64,000 nucleotides of DNA from Letharia columbiana (taxonomy: Eukaryota > Ascomycota > Lecanoromycetes > Lecanorales > Parmeliaceae), in contig NW_023501118.1 of the NCBI RefSeq assembly GCF_014066305.1, positions 57,501 to 121,500 on the forward strand, read 5' to 3'. The notes under the pieces were generated by a model. The model ran no database searches and had not been told where the DNA came from. It was given only the letters and a program-made list of their open reading frames with translations. Positions 22,738 through 35,815 of the stretch are shown here, piece by piece. Each line of letters starts with the position of its first letter. The first letter of the stretch is position 1. The position numbers were made by a program, and so were the translations under genes.

Positions 22738-23551
22738 ATGTCTTCCAGTGCTCGAGAGCGGCTATATCACGCGTCTTTACTAAGCACTAATGCACAACGA
22801 GGGACACCATATCCATGCAGCCAGAGAGATATCAATGCCACCGAGCAATTTTCTCATCACAATGAACGTCCATTCGTGAGTGCTAGCCGGGCAAGCCGAG
22901 AGATCATCGAGCACAACGATCAAAGAAGATCGCCTTCAGCCTGCGAGCAAGACGCCATCAGATGCCTCGCACGTGCTTTGGACGAGGCTGAGTCAGGCCC
23001 TTGGGGTCCGGATCTGATCATCAAATGCTTCTGTGATCTCGACACCGTCTTCTTCGGGGGCGTACTCCGAGGGAACGTTCGCGTTGGTTGGGGAAGTGCC
23101 CACGAATTGGCAATGTTAGAGGAAGCCCTTCGCGACAACTACGGCATCACAATCCACACGCAGCCTGGGCGCGCAGATATCTTTCTCAATGCCAGAGGTA
23201 TCTTCTCAAATCCAAATGCTGCTGTCAGTCTCTTCAGGGCTATATTCTCTACAATGCTACATGAGATGTGTGTACGTACCATAATTCTGTATTTCGGAAA
23301 TATGTCTATCTGTTATAACGAGTGTGTGGTCTGACAAGTAATAGCACGCCTTTGAATTCGTACGAGTCAGACCCGATGAACATGAACGTGACGGGCACGG
23401 TCCACAATTTGGAAGCAGAATCCATGCTGTAGACAGAAGAGCGAACGAACTACTTGGCCTCGAAGCAGTTGAAGCGTGGGAATTCTATCGCCGCTGCCAT
23501 ACTGGGGGTCGTGCTGTGGATAGGGAAGGTCGTCGTGGATTCCGCGTATAG
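22738..23551 (+). CDS. SprT-like zinc metalloprotease
   Basis: Predicted 246 residues; ATG at 22738; exons 22738-23271 and 23345-23551. The 73-bp intron (donor GTACGT) splits the active-site motif exactly: HEMC in exon 1 and H in exon 2 give HEMCH (residues 175-179), the HExxH zinc site. The third ligand is probably H196 in DGHGPQF, which has the usual HG..F form of SprT/Spartan domains. The start of the domain is at about 90 (DLDTVFFGGVLRG). Spartan-type enzymes cut DNA-protein crosslinks. Fungal proteins of this short form lack the extra PCNA- or ubiquitin-binding modules and have no established job. The C-terminal zinc-ribbon often seen after SprT is absent; the protein stops soon after an Arg-rich end. 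Confidence 0.88.
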
Positions 23552-25090
23552 AGCGGTGCTAGGAGAGGTAGATCTCCTGATCTAAATGTGGGAGGGATGA
23601 CGAGCATGCGTTGTATTTCAACTTTGGACAATTCATTCATGCGAAAGAATGGTTAGCCAGCTAGCAGGATAGTGAACGTCAATCTCTAATATTAAGAACA
23701 GATGCCTACACTTTGTTTTTCAGACCAACACTCCGCATGACTACAAATGGTCTTACGCCTCAACCATCCCGATATCTGTCATCTGCTTTTTCTCTGCATC
23801 TAGACCCTCGCATCTTAGTTAGCAACCTGCACACGATTAAGCGGAAAGACGAAATTCCACTTTAGTGAGAGCCGTGGCGTCATCGATTCTCCTACCGTTC
23901 GTGCAAGGTCGAGAAGTTGGCGGTTGTCACTTTGAGGAACCGCCAAAAGACCCCAATGGATACATCGAACGGAAAATGCCCGGGGATTGCGGGACGATGA
24001 TGCATAGAAAAAGGTCTTTTGTAAAACCATTAATTACTCTCGTACGCCTATCAGGTTAGGCATTACCATCGGCCGTTATGATAACGCAACAACCGGCGAT
24101 CGAATCACTATGTGTAATAGGTAGTACCACTGCATCTCTCGACATCCCTGGCGTCAACGCGCTGCGCTATCGATGCCACGGCCAGCACAACGGTAGCCCC
24201 AACCTTCTCGGCTGTCACCTTGTGTCGGTATCGATAGCCCGAGCCCACGACGATATGGGAAAGCGGTGAATGATGCGATATGTTTCCAGGCTCGCGCCAC
24301 AACATTTAGCAATTTCTTTCAAATGGCTTAGCTGTCAGAGGAAACCCTATCTCCCGAGTTCCCTGTATGCCTACTATCTAACCCTTACCTTGGAAAGCAG
24401 GCATCACAGCATCCAACAATCCCTCGGCACACCCGCCACCACTGCTCACATAAGCCTGGAAGAGATCTAGGATATGGCCGGCAACATTGCCGCCGAATGT
24501 CTTGAGACTGGGCCGCCGTCCAACAATGGTATTGCATGGGACATGGCTATTTACCAGAAATGGTTCATGTTTGAGAAAGAACGAGGCCTTGACGATATGA
24601 ATACTCGCCATTCGCACCCCTGCGCAAAAGATCGATTCCCCTGCTCTGTGTCTCATATTATACAGCACACCCATTTCAGGGTTCGCAAGATATAGCGCAA
24701 ACATCTGGATACGATGCAACAGCGAAAAAAGCTTGACCAAGTTAATGACACAGTTCTGTAGCGCAGCATCAATCTGTTTGACCTTGAACCGTTGAATGCT
24801 CAAGATCACAATGGGTCTGGATTGCAGAAATGGCCCAACGGGTACCATTGAATTGCTGGTAACGACAAGCTTTCGCGTCTATGCTGACTAGCTACTTATC
24901 CCTGTGTTGAGAAGCTTATAAACGAAACTGTTCTTTAAAGGAGAATCTTGATGAAAGGTGAAAAATGATCTCAGCAACACCAGCGTCCTTGAAATTACCA
25001 AAACATAGTCGAAATCATAATTCAATCGGGTATCCATCTCACCAATGCCTTTTAGGGATCTCAGATCTCCAGTAGCCATGCCGTCGGTGG
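23552..25090. other. Intergenic, one doubtful minus-strand frame
   Basis: A minus-strand frame of 156 codons starts with an ATG at 24848 and ends at 24378, with a possible donor GTAAGG near its end and further open sequence at 24108-24305. It has no family resemblance and no signal peptide. It could be a real small gene or relic; the rest shows nothing. Confidence 0.35.
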
Positions 25091-28000
25091 TTACGTCGGT
25101 AGACCATATATTTCACCTTGGTTCAGGTTGTCTGCCAGCCTATCGGAAATATAGTCTCGGAAATGTTGAAAGCCGTACGTTGTGTTTTTGGATGGCAGAA
25201 TACCGGATTGGTCTATTGCGTGTGGTCAATTCAATTCTGAGGAGTCCCCACTCTCGAGAGAGATCAACGTTGCAAAGAATGCACTTACCACCTAAACAAT
25301 TGATCGGATGGATATAGCAATAGTCTAACTCATCCCACGTAAGCGGAGTCTTGTCGCCATCGTTACCATTTTCCGGCAAGGCGTTGAAACACTCTGGCAT
25401 GGAATCGAGCTCATTGAGCACGCAGACCGGTAGGTTGTAAACGCCTTCCGAGTTTGATCTAATGTTAGCAACAGCGAAGAGTTGATCTCTGAAGTTTTCG
25501 ACGGAGTCAAGAGCGTCAGGGGAGAAGCCATAATTTTGATTGACCAGGGTGTAGCTGGCAGGTAGGGTGTAAGTAAGCTTGTCAAATGTGGGTCTGCCTG
25601 GGCACGATCTTACTTGTACCCATAGTCCAACCAGCCAGCAACGCTAGACTGGATGACATCTTCAGGGTTGTATGTGAAGTTGCCGTCGGTGAATGTCTGC
25701 GTGAAGGCGGTTTTGAAGTTGTAAGTCGTGAAATCTAAGATAGCGTCCTGCACCCTATAGTCGTCGCTAAGCGTCAGAATCCGAGTCAGGGGAAGATACA
25801 ATGAGTTAGGCACTGACCCCTCCATGACTGTCATTCCAGGACCGATGCCGTCTACGGTATTGCAAGTAGCATAGACACTGTTGTTGAACTTCGAATTCCC
25901 AACCCATTGTTCGCAATCCGACTTCTCGAAGGAGAAATTGCCTCTGGATCCATAGCCAGGGACGTCATTGACCATGGAGCCTAGCCTTATCAGTCATCGG
26001 GTGTCTCCGTTTCAAGGCCATGTTCTAGCTCACCGTACGGAATCTACAGGGGTCAGTTCCTGAGTATTCATTTCGGTGTAGTATATTGCACTTACGTAGA
26101 CAATGTAGTAATCGTTCTGGTCAAATAGCTGATTGATCAAACGAGCACAAGCATACGACTCTAACCACGCGGTTACGTTATCGCTAGGTATAACCGATGT
26201 TTGGTCCACGGTAGGCGTTTCCGGCAGGTAGAAGCCTCCTTGCAAGACTGTCGAGATATTGACAGGCGCTGTATCGTTCGCATTGAGAAAGTAGGAGTCA
26301 TGAAGATTGCTTAGCCCGCTCTTCATTGCACTCATATAATTTCGCCAGTCGATCTGGGTGTTGGTGGCTCTAGATTTCGCGAGTAGTGCTTAGCTTTACG
26401 ATAAACTTATCCAGATGGAGGACTCTGCCTACCCTTCCCACTCTAACACAGCTGTGTTTGGGATGCCAAGGTTCTTAACATTGGCAATCCCATTTAGTGA
26501 GGCGCCAATGGCATAGATAGCCTACCGTTCGTTTAGTTAAGCTGCGCACCCAGAAGGCCACATAATCCGCATACATTTGCAGCTGTGGCTATAGCGACAC
26601 CTCCCCAGAACGGTTGTATGAAGAGCAAAACAACACACATTAGAGTAAAGACCGTCCCCTGGCAGTATGAGAACCAGTTGAAGAGTACGGGAGCTCATGG
26701 TAGAACACTTACAATCACAGGCAGTAGGGTCTGCCAGCTCGCCAAAGCAGGGTCTGTATAAAATTTCTGGAAAATGGTCAAAATCTCCACGGTTGCTTCG
26801 ACCGGAAGCGGCACGCATGAGAGAACTCACAAGGTAGATGTCCGTAATGACGTCGTCAAACCCGTTCTGGGCTTGATCCAAAACACCCCAGCCGTAATTC
26901 AAGAAGTGACTTAACCCTGTGGATACGACGTAAGCCTGAAGGCGCTCTGCTCCACAGACCTAGAGATAGCTACCTTCCCAGTCGGCCAGTACCATATATC
27001 CTTGCCTGAAACCATCTTTTGAGGAGAGTGTTGTATTGACGCCGACACATGTTGGATAGGTGCATGAGCCCACGTCCAAAGAACCGTCTCCATTCAGTTG
27101 CGTATCTCCAATCGTGCAGTGATATTCATCAATAGGGCCAACGTAGTCGTAGACTAGTTCTTCGAACAGCGTCATTTCGCTGCCCTCCAAAGTGTAATTT
27201 GAGACGTAAGATTCCCACCATTCGTCTGTCTAACAACATACAGATGAGCTTGGAAACAAGGCAGCGGTGAGGAACGACGAATGTGCGAAAGAACAAAATC
27301 AGACTTACTCTGAATGCGCCCCACTGGGAGCCGTCCAATTCGTTATTATTCGACTGACAAGGTAGTGGCAATGGTACGTCACAAGTTAATATTGTCGAAA
27401 GAGTAAGCGCAAATTCGTGGGCGTAGGCTTCCGCCGCGTTTGCGGGCGTACCACTGGCGAGCCCTGTGACAGACTGACCACCTGAACACATTAGTTATAG
27501 GAGTAACGGGTGAGCCGTGGGAATATATACCTCCGTCCGACGGGACGCTCAAGGTATAGCTTCCATTTGCATTGCGCGTGAACGGCGACTGCGAAAATTC
27601 ACCGTATCCAAGAGACGATAGATTCATGCCTACGTCTGCAGAAAATAGCCAGGTGTTGCTACCCTCCCAGTCGGCCTTGATAAAGGGTCAGCGGTCTCCT
27701 TTTTACTTGAGATTATAGTACAACTTACCTCTACTACAAACTCGCCTGTAGGCATAAGGTTCGTTGTGGACACTGGAAATACAGTAGCAGTGCATGTAGA
27801 AGGTTCCAGGTCCGCCGTGGCGAAAGTCCAAGGAAAAGCATCTGGTGGCGAAAGGATGAATGGGTTACTTGTAGTGTAGGCACAGAGAGATCCAGTATTT
27901 GAAAGTGTCGAGTAATATTGGCCGTTGTCGCAGCTGCATACGGTAGGGTCTGGTTTGGCATGTGCTGAGGGAACAAGCGAAGCAGTGTTTGCACTGGAAA

Positions 28001-28289
28001 GTCAGCATAAAGAACGATCTATTCAACCCGGGAGCATGGATACTTACTCTGCTGTGCAGATCAAAGTGGAGACCGAGAGTGTCATTGTTGAGACAGAGCT
28101 GGTAAAAGACTGTGAAGTCTGCTCAGGGCTTGCAGCACAATCTGAAGGGCTCCAATTAATTTGGCCATCTGGTCTTGGTGGACCCCAATAGTATTGGCCT
28201 TGCGGATCTTCGCAAAGGACATTTTGAGGTACTGCTGCACTAAAACTCACAAAGATGGTGAAGAGAATAGCGGCGATCGAAGCTACCAT
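25091..28289 (-). CDS. Large secreted protein of unknown family
   Basis: Predicted 810 residues in 14 exons, all of whose phases close: 28289-28048, 27993-27729, 27675-27531, 27481-27309, 27229-26974, 26916-26831, 26766-26713, 26658-26575, 26521-26433, 26369-26096, 26043-26034, 25980-25614, 25554-25289, 25212-25091. The ATG at 28289 begins a signal peptide (MVASIAAILFTIFVSFSAA). The N-terminal 150 residues carry paired cysteines (CEDPQGQYYWG, CSCDNGQYYS), suggesting two related small modules. Many N-glycosylation sequons occur throughout (NLSS, NGSY, NYTL, NTTL, NFTY). A strongly hydrophobic segment at about 408-435 could be a membrane helix or a buried core. Only a 10-nt exon at 26043-26034 is odd. 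It is probably a cell-surface or secreted glycoprotein; no enzyme motif was recognised. Confidence 0.75.
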
Positions 28290-30094
28290 GCTTGCTTCGG
28301 TGAATTGGCGGTCAGGCAAACGACGAGGAGAGAGAGAAGGATGCTACTAGAAACAGAGAGAACTGGGCGTTGGGCGCATATAATAATCAACTCGAAATCT
28401 GCAATACTTCTCGGGAAAGACACTGCAGGATCTGAGGGTCCTATTGTTGTTTCTTTTCCAGGGACGCAAGACCTCTAATCACATTTGACTGCATTCGAGG
28501 CCATGAACACCAAACAAGCTAACTTGTTGAGTGGAGCAAATATAGAGCACAAGCAGAATACGAGCCGGACCTGCGATAGCAATTAAGCATAATCGTACCG
28601 AAGCAATGCCCTGCTGGCAAGCCGATTACCCTCAAATCCGACAACCCGCGCAATGTCAGGGTGAGCTTGAACACTGAGAACGTGCCAGAGAAGTTGGTAC
28701 ACCAACACACAACAAAATTACCCCACGCTTGCAAGCCATGGAGCATGAATGACGCCAGAACCGGCGTCTATGGGTTGGGTTGGATTGAGTCGCGTTCGGC
28801 CCGTGAAAGGAAGATCATAATCAATGATACTTTTATTCCTATCAAGAGCTTGGATAGCTGCCACTTTTTATGATTGACGAGGCAATGTTCGAGGAGGACT
28901 GTCGAGGGATACTTCAACCCGTCCAGTGGTGACTATGGTCTCGACCGATTTCATTTCAGGATCCGTTCTGGGAGCGGCAGTTGGCAGTCTTCACGGCTTG
29001 TGGTGAAGGACTGGGCGGACCGGCAAAAAGTCATCCGTAACTGAAATCATGTCCAGTGCCAACGGCGGTCAAAGAGTCGATGTATGGAAGGTCGGTGAAA
29101 GACTCGTTTTCGCCATAGCACTAGATGAGCCTTGGTCCTGGGCCTGGTTAGTACAAAACTCAAGCATGGCGGCGATAACCAACAGTTTAAGCCTTGTGAC
29201 ATCGTGGCACGAGATTGCGTCATTCTGTCGCATTTGAAAAGAGCGGTAACGAGAGGGATGAGGCAGACCCAGTGGCAGAATTCGAAGATACAACGAAGCC
29301 TCCTCGGAATGGATGAAATGTTGGTCTTCGCCGCACACGGGAAACGGCGCTACCTGGGTACGATTAGCATAATCTTACCTCGGCCAGATCCTTCAGATTT
29401 GATCGAAACAATTGTCCAATTCAACGTCACCGGCACCCTTCAAGTCGTTATCTTTGTCCCTCTTATCAATAAGGACCTAGTTGTCTCACAGCTCCACCAT
29501 AAGCAGTCATTCAACTGGCATGTCGCTTTTGGTTTGCAGACCAGTGCACGGCGCAGCAAGGATGCCAACAATGAGGGAGAAACCCGAGGGTGAGCGAGGT
29601 GAGGAGACTGAAAGCACGGTCATGGTCAACCAGCGCGTATGCCGTCATGCCCTCCGGCACATCGCAGGAAAGCTACAAGGGCCAGGACTTCTGACGGTGC
29701 CATATCCATCCTATAGACTTGATTACAAAGTCTCAGTAGAGGTGATGTTCTTATGACACCGATAAAGATGGTGTTTTGATCGCGTTTGGATTGCAGATTC
29801 CATTTACTGCACCCCTCGACCGCTTCGTGCGCTTTTCTCGCGGCGAAGTATTTCTACGGCAACCTATTTGGACCAGGGGGCCTGGTGATTTTGTGAGAAT
29901 ATCAGGTGTGTGTTGTGTAGAACAGTTGGATTCATTTCTCCAGACTTCTCCGAGGCCAGGTCTTACATACAGTACAAAATTAGATGGCTGAGAAACACGG
30001 TGGCCCCTTCCCAGGAAGCGTGGGGACCAAATTTCGACATATTTGTTTAATCCAGAGCCTCACCACAGTTTATCTATTACTCTATCATATCCTT
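28290..30094. other. Intergenic with one possible small gene
   Basis: Upstream region of the secreted-protein gene, then sequence that grades into the AT-rich block near 30,095. The only candidate gene is listed separately at 29049-29593. Confidence 0.4.
29049..29593 (+). CDS. Possible hypothetical protein
   Basis: From the ATG at 29049 a frame reads through DVWKVGERLVFAIALDEPWS. It could join, over a very short 39-bp intron, to a second frame containing FKPCDIVARDCVILSHLKRA, which continues open to 29593 with a hydrophobic beta-like stretch (LQVVIFVPLINKDLVV). The residue pattern looks protein-like, but splice sites are weak and no family is recognised. It lies 0.5-1 kb from the RIP block and may be degenerate. 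Confidence 0.25.
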
Positions 30095-30778
30095 CGAGAC
30101 TATGTCTAGCCAAAAGGCTACGTAAAGCTTAACGCTATCTCAATATAAGATTACAAGTTTAGGCCCATAAATTAAATTCATAAAAAGTAATTAATTTTTA
30201 AATCTAATTTCGAGACTGAATTCGACTCTCGAAGAGTAAAAATATTTTAATTTAAGATTTACTTAGAACTATAAGATCGAATTTTATAAATTTTAAATTA
30301 TTAAAAAGTATAAAATAAGTTCTATAATTAATTAAAATTATAATAGAAAAAAGAGAAGTTATATTAATAATAAGTTTATAAGAATTTAATTAACTTTAAA
30401 TTAATTTAGATTTAATTAATAAGAAGTTAATTATAATATCTATTATAGTTTTTTTATATTAATTATTATTATTTTTATTTTCATAGTTTATAGAATTTTT
30501 AGAATTTTTATTATTGTTACGATTTTACGATTATTAGAATTTTAAGATTTTTTATCGAGACTCGAGAGAGAATAATAGATTCGAATCGAGAATAATATAG
30601 AATAGTTTCGAATTTTATTAAAATTATTATTAATCGACTATTTAAGTTTATATTAAAAAGTATTCTAAATAGCGTAAATAAGTTTTTAATAAACGATATT
30701 TAAATATCTTATCTTTAAATACTTATAAGACTAAATTTAATAATTCTTTTTTTCTTTTAAAAGTATAAGATAATAAGA

Positions 30779-30963
30779 TATTAGAAACTTAATAATATAT
30801 GTAATAACTCTATATTATAGTATAAAGAGAATACTATCTATATAGAATTATTATAAGTATAGACTTTATAGTAAGATAGAAAGATTAAAAGGCCTTAGTA
30901 CGCTAAGTCTAATTAAGCTATAATATAAATAAGTAAGATTATAAGATTATTAGAATCGTAATA
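30779..30963 (-). repeat. 3' LTR of the Ty3/gypsy element
   Basis: 185-bp direct repeat of 37268-37452 with scattered transition differences. Preceded by the target duplication TAAGA. Confidence 0.88.
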
Positions 30964-33059
30964 TTACCTCTCTCTTTAATTTAAAGCTTCGGCGACGACT
31001 ACTATATAGTAAACGTTAATCTTATAAAAAATATATCTAGGCGTATACGAAGTAATATTCTTAAATATATTAACTTAGTATTTTATTACGATATTAGAGT
31101 CTTTTTATAAGTCGATATAGCTACTATAGATTAGTAGCGCTAATAGAGAAAATTATTCTAAAGGTCTTTTAAATAATAAATAAGAGTTAATAGCCTCGGG
31201 GTAATAATAATGAAAATCTATTATTAAATTCAAATATTTTATTATATCCGTAAATAATTACTAGAATAAGTTTTCTTCGATCTCGAAGTCTTTATATCTA
31301 ATTTTATATATAAGATATTCTCTCTTATTAGTTAAGAAATTATTCTTTTATTTATCTAGCTTAAATTAAACTATTTCTTTAATATTATAGATTTCTTCTT
31401 CTTCGTTAATATCGATAGATAGTGGTAAAGACTTAATCTATTCTAATAGTAAGTTATTATTATCGAGATATAATAGCTATAAATAGAAGATAAAATAAAT
31501 ATTATTTATAGAAGTCGGGAGTTCTAACTCGTAAGCGAAATTATTTAAAGCTTTAATAATTTTAAACGATTCGAAATTCTTATAATCTAGTAATTTACTA
31601 AGATATATGATTTTAATATTTCTTCTATTAAGTATAACTATATCTTCGACTCTAAATTTTAATATTAAGAGTCGATAATAATTAGTTTACTTCTTTTATA
31701 AAGCTCGTAATTATTTAAGTTAACTTCTTAGATAATTCTTTATAATATCGATCTTCTCGATAAACTTATTAGCTAGTTTAATATCTCTCTTCGCTCTTTA
31801 ATTAGTAAATTAATCTTAAAAAATTAGAGGTTTTATTTTTAAGTAAGAAATATATTCTTTAGTAAGAAGAAATAGTAATATATTCGATAAGATATTCTTA
31901 TCGAAGTTAGCTTTAAACTCTACTATTAATAATAGATTTATCTAATTATCTTAATTATAATTAATATAAGCTTTAAAATATTATTTTAGAATAACGTTAA
32001 CGTTCTTTATTTATTTATTAATTTTTAAATAAAACGTAATAAAGAGTTTAAATTTAATCTTAATTCTTTCATATAGTCTTCTTTAGAAATATATTATAAA
32101 TTGAATATCTCGGTCGAAGATAATAGTAAATAAGTATTCTTTCTCTCGCCATATAAATTCGATGAAGGCTTAAACTATTACCTTCACTTTCAGAGAGTTT
32201 AAGAGAATAAATTTTTTCTTCTTATTAAGTCTATTTATAACTACTATAATATATTAATAAAGATATCTATATCTAAGATAAATAGATAGTAATATAATAA
32301 AGTTAATAGAAATATCTTATTAGTATTATTCGAGAATAGAAAGGGATTTAAATAGATCTTACTTATTCTCTCTATAAGTCTTAGATCTTTTATAAATATA
32401 ATAGCTCTTAATATAGCGGGTAATGAAATTCATTATTCTTAACTAGTAGTAAAGTCTACTTACTCTATTATAAATTAATAATCTATTAGCGTAATCTTTA
32501 AATAAAGAGTTATAAATATCTCTAATAATTTTAATTCGTAATTCGAGAACGTTCGATATATATAGTCTATTATTAATATATAATAATCTATTATAAAGAT
32601 AATAATTATCTAATTTTAGCTTAAAGTTATTCTTAATTATTTTAAGTAATAGCTTTCTCTATCTAGATATCTTTAATTAAATAATTTCTTAAGTAATATC
32701 GTCGTAATTATAAGTATTTCTTATTTAATATAATAACTTAGAAGTATTAATAGCAGAGACTTCTCTCGATTCTTCTAAGAACTCCTCTTAAGAAGTCTCT
32801 ATCGAGGCCCTTAATAATAATTCTTTATTAGACTCCTTACTATTAATATTATCTTATTTACTAAGTTTATATAGCATTATAACTAGAGAGATAATACTTT
32901 CTCTTATATTATCTAATAATATAATAGCTAGATATATAATATTCTTAACACCTTCGTTAAGATTATTATCTTTAAGAATTATACGATATCGATAATAAAT
33001 ATAATCGTCATTCTTATTTTTAAATAGATCTTCTACTCGTTAAGTAAGACTATTAGATT

Positions 33060-34010
33060 TAATACTTTGTTTTCCTAAGCGATAGATAATGTGAAAGTTA
33101 AATTCGAAGAGAAACTTCGCTTATCTTATTTAGCGGGAGTTAAGTTATTTAGATAATATAAAATATTATAAGTTTTTATAATCTAAAATAACTTTAATAG
33201 AGTTCTCGATAAAAATATTAATTAGTTTAAAATATTATTCCTCGAAGGCCTATACTATAATTATAAATTTCTTATTATAAATATCGTAATTATACTCTAT
33301 AGAAGATATCTTCTTAAAGAGAAATATTATAAATCTAAGTACTTCGTCTTTATCTTCTTATAATAAAATAATAATAATTATAAAATTAGACGCGTTCGTT
33401 TCTAGCTAAGTCTTTTTATTTAAATTAAAATAAGTAAATATAGAAGTAATAGTAAAAGCTTTCTTAAGTATTTTGAAAGTAAGTTATTTAGAATATTCTT
33501 AAGCCTATAAGTAAATAAAGTCTTTCTTCTATTAAATACGAGTAATGTTCGTTAAAGATATAGCGATTTTAGAGTATCTCGTAATAAACTTTCGATAGAA
33601 ATTAGCGAATTCTAGAAATACTTATATATCTTTAATATATCTAGATTTTTTTCATTAAGTAATAGCCTTAATTTTCTTTATATTTATTTCTACTTCTTTC
33701 GTTATAATAATTAATTCTAAATATTTAACTCTAATAATATAAAAATCGTATTTATTAATATTAAGATAGAGATTAGCTTATCGAAATTTCTTTAATATCT
33801 TTTTTATATACTAAATATACTTATCTTTAATATTATTATAGATAAGAATATCGTCTAGATAGATAATATAGAATATATCTAGATATTCGCGTAAGGTATT
33901 ATTAATAAATATCTAAAAAGTAATAGAGGTATTATATAACTCGAAAGATATTATTATATATTCGAATAGACTATATCAAGTAAGAAATATAATTTTTTTC
34001 TTATAACTCT
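33060..34010 (-). pseudogene. Ty3/gypsy reverse transcriptase-RNase H relic
   Basis: Minus-strand translation, interrupted by many stops, still shows the reverse transcriptase order. A block like LFEY...SFELYNTSITF (around 33,900-33,980) corresponds to the family's LFEY.VMPFGL.NAPATF. The catalytic YLDDILIY follows at about 33838-33861. Further downstream (33,060-33,200) a DYKNL...AKFLFEFNFHIIYRLGKQ block matches the C-terminal end of the gypsy RNase H. Changes from the expected residues are those that G-to-A or C-to-T mutation would give. Not functional. Confidence 0.9.
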
Positions 34011-35695
34011 TTTTTACTCTAATCTCGTTAAAAGCGGCTATAATATCGAATTTACTATATATCTTCGCCGCGTATAGTTTAGCGAGAGTCTTCTTAATTA
34101 ATAGAAGAGCATTTTAATTAGAAATAATAAGTGCGTTTAAAGCTCTATAGTTTACGTATAATTTAAATCTCTTATTAAGTTTCTTTATAATTAGAATAAG
34201 TATTATATAGAGAGAAGTACTTAGTTTAATATAGTCTTTCTCTAATATCTTATTAATATATTTCTTTATAACTAATATCTAATCTCTAAAAAGCCTATAA
34301 GCTCTCTTTAATAGTAAAATAGCTTCTTTTTTAAGATATATTTCGTAATTAATAAAGCGATAAGAGAGAAGTTTATTAACTTTAATAAGATTTTAAATAT
34401 CTAGCTATTCGTGATATATTATAAAAATTTATTTTTATAACTATTCTATAGTCGAAGGTTTCTTTCTTAACTTATAAAAGAATTTTTCGTAATCTTCTAT
34501 TATAATAGCGGCGATATTAGTAGTAAACTTCGCTTTCTTATTAATAAAATTAGAAAGTTATTTAAAGTCTTAAAGCTATATAATAATAACTTAATTCTCT
34601 AATTTTTTAGCTATCTTAGTAAAGATATAAGCGAAAATCTCTATTATATTCTTTTTCTTAAATATAGTCTTTACTATATAATTTAAATTCTTTTTTAAAA
34701 ATTTATTATTACTCTAGATAGTAATAGATTTACTATATAATAAATAGTTAAATATATAATAATCTAAATTAAGTATAATAATTCTAAATCTAAAGAATAT
34801 ATAAAGGTTATATTATTCTAGCTATAATATTTCTAGAATAATATTAAATTATTTTAGTAAGATAATTAAGTATTAAAGTTCTTCTATATAATCTTTTAAG
34901 GCGAGTTTCACTAAGGCTATATATATAATATTAAAAATAGAAGTTAATTTATTATCGATTAGTCGTAATCTATAGAATTATATTAGTATTACTTTAAATA
35001 ACTTATTTACTTTAATAAAAGATATATTTATAAAGCTTAATATTAAAGCTTCGATATTTAAGAGATAATTAATCTTAATCTATTTTATTAATATAATAAT
35101 TTTTTTATAAAAATCTAATTAGCGTTTATTTTATAAAGAGACTTTAATAATAATAATATACGCGGATAGAAAGACGAAAGTAAGTATTCTTTCTATTTCT
35201 AACTCTTTAATTCTTATATATAAGACTTCTAAATCTTTAGCGATAACTTAACTAGAGACGTTTAATTTTTCGATTCTTATAATAATTTAACGAGGATATT
35301 CTCTTTAACGTCGACGGCTTTTAGAATTATATTAACTTATTCTTTTATTAATAAGTCTATATTCTTATATAAGGTACTATTATCGCTAAAATAATATTTA
35401 ATCTTTAAATACTTAAAATATCTATCTTCTTTTTAGATTCTATTTATTAATAATTTAGAATACTTATATTTTTATATATTGAAATTTTCGATAGTAATAT
35501 TATTATTTCTTTTAGTAAAGAAAGTATTACGTTAATTATTCGAGAGGGAAGAGTTCTTATTAGTTTTATTGGTCTCTTTCTTATTTTTTAGATCTAATAT
35601 ATTATTAATAGCCCGAAGATCTATATCTAATACTCGTAGAAAAATAATTAATTCTCGAAAAGTGCTAAAAGGCTATCTTGAAATTCGATATCTTA

Positions 35696-35815
35696 CTCGT
35701 ATATTCGAGAAGTAAGCTATCTCGCTTAGTAGTGGCGGGAGAACCCTCTAAGAGCTTTAACTGAGTGCCAAGACCCTAAATATTAGCGTCGTAGCTCACT
35801 TCTCGAATATACGAG
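35696..35815. mobile_element. 120-bp palindromic-ended insertion (MITE-like)
   Basis: The 24-bp ends (CTCGTATATTCGAGAAGT(A/G)AGCTA) are inverted copies with one mismatch, and TA lies on both sides (35694-35695, 35816-35817). It sits inside the retrotransposon. Its centre has near-normal composition, including TGG, CCAAG and GCCA, unlike the CA/TG-depleted surroundings. It is too short for a transposase. Confidence 0.7.
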
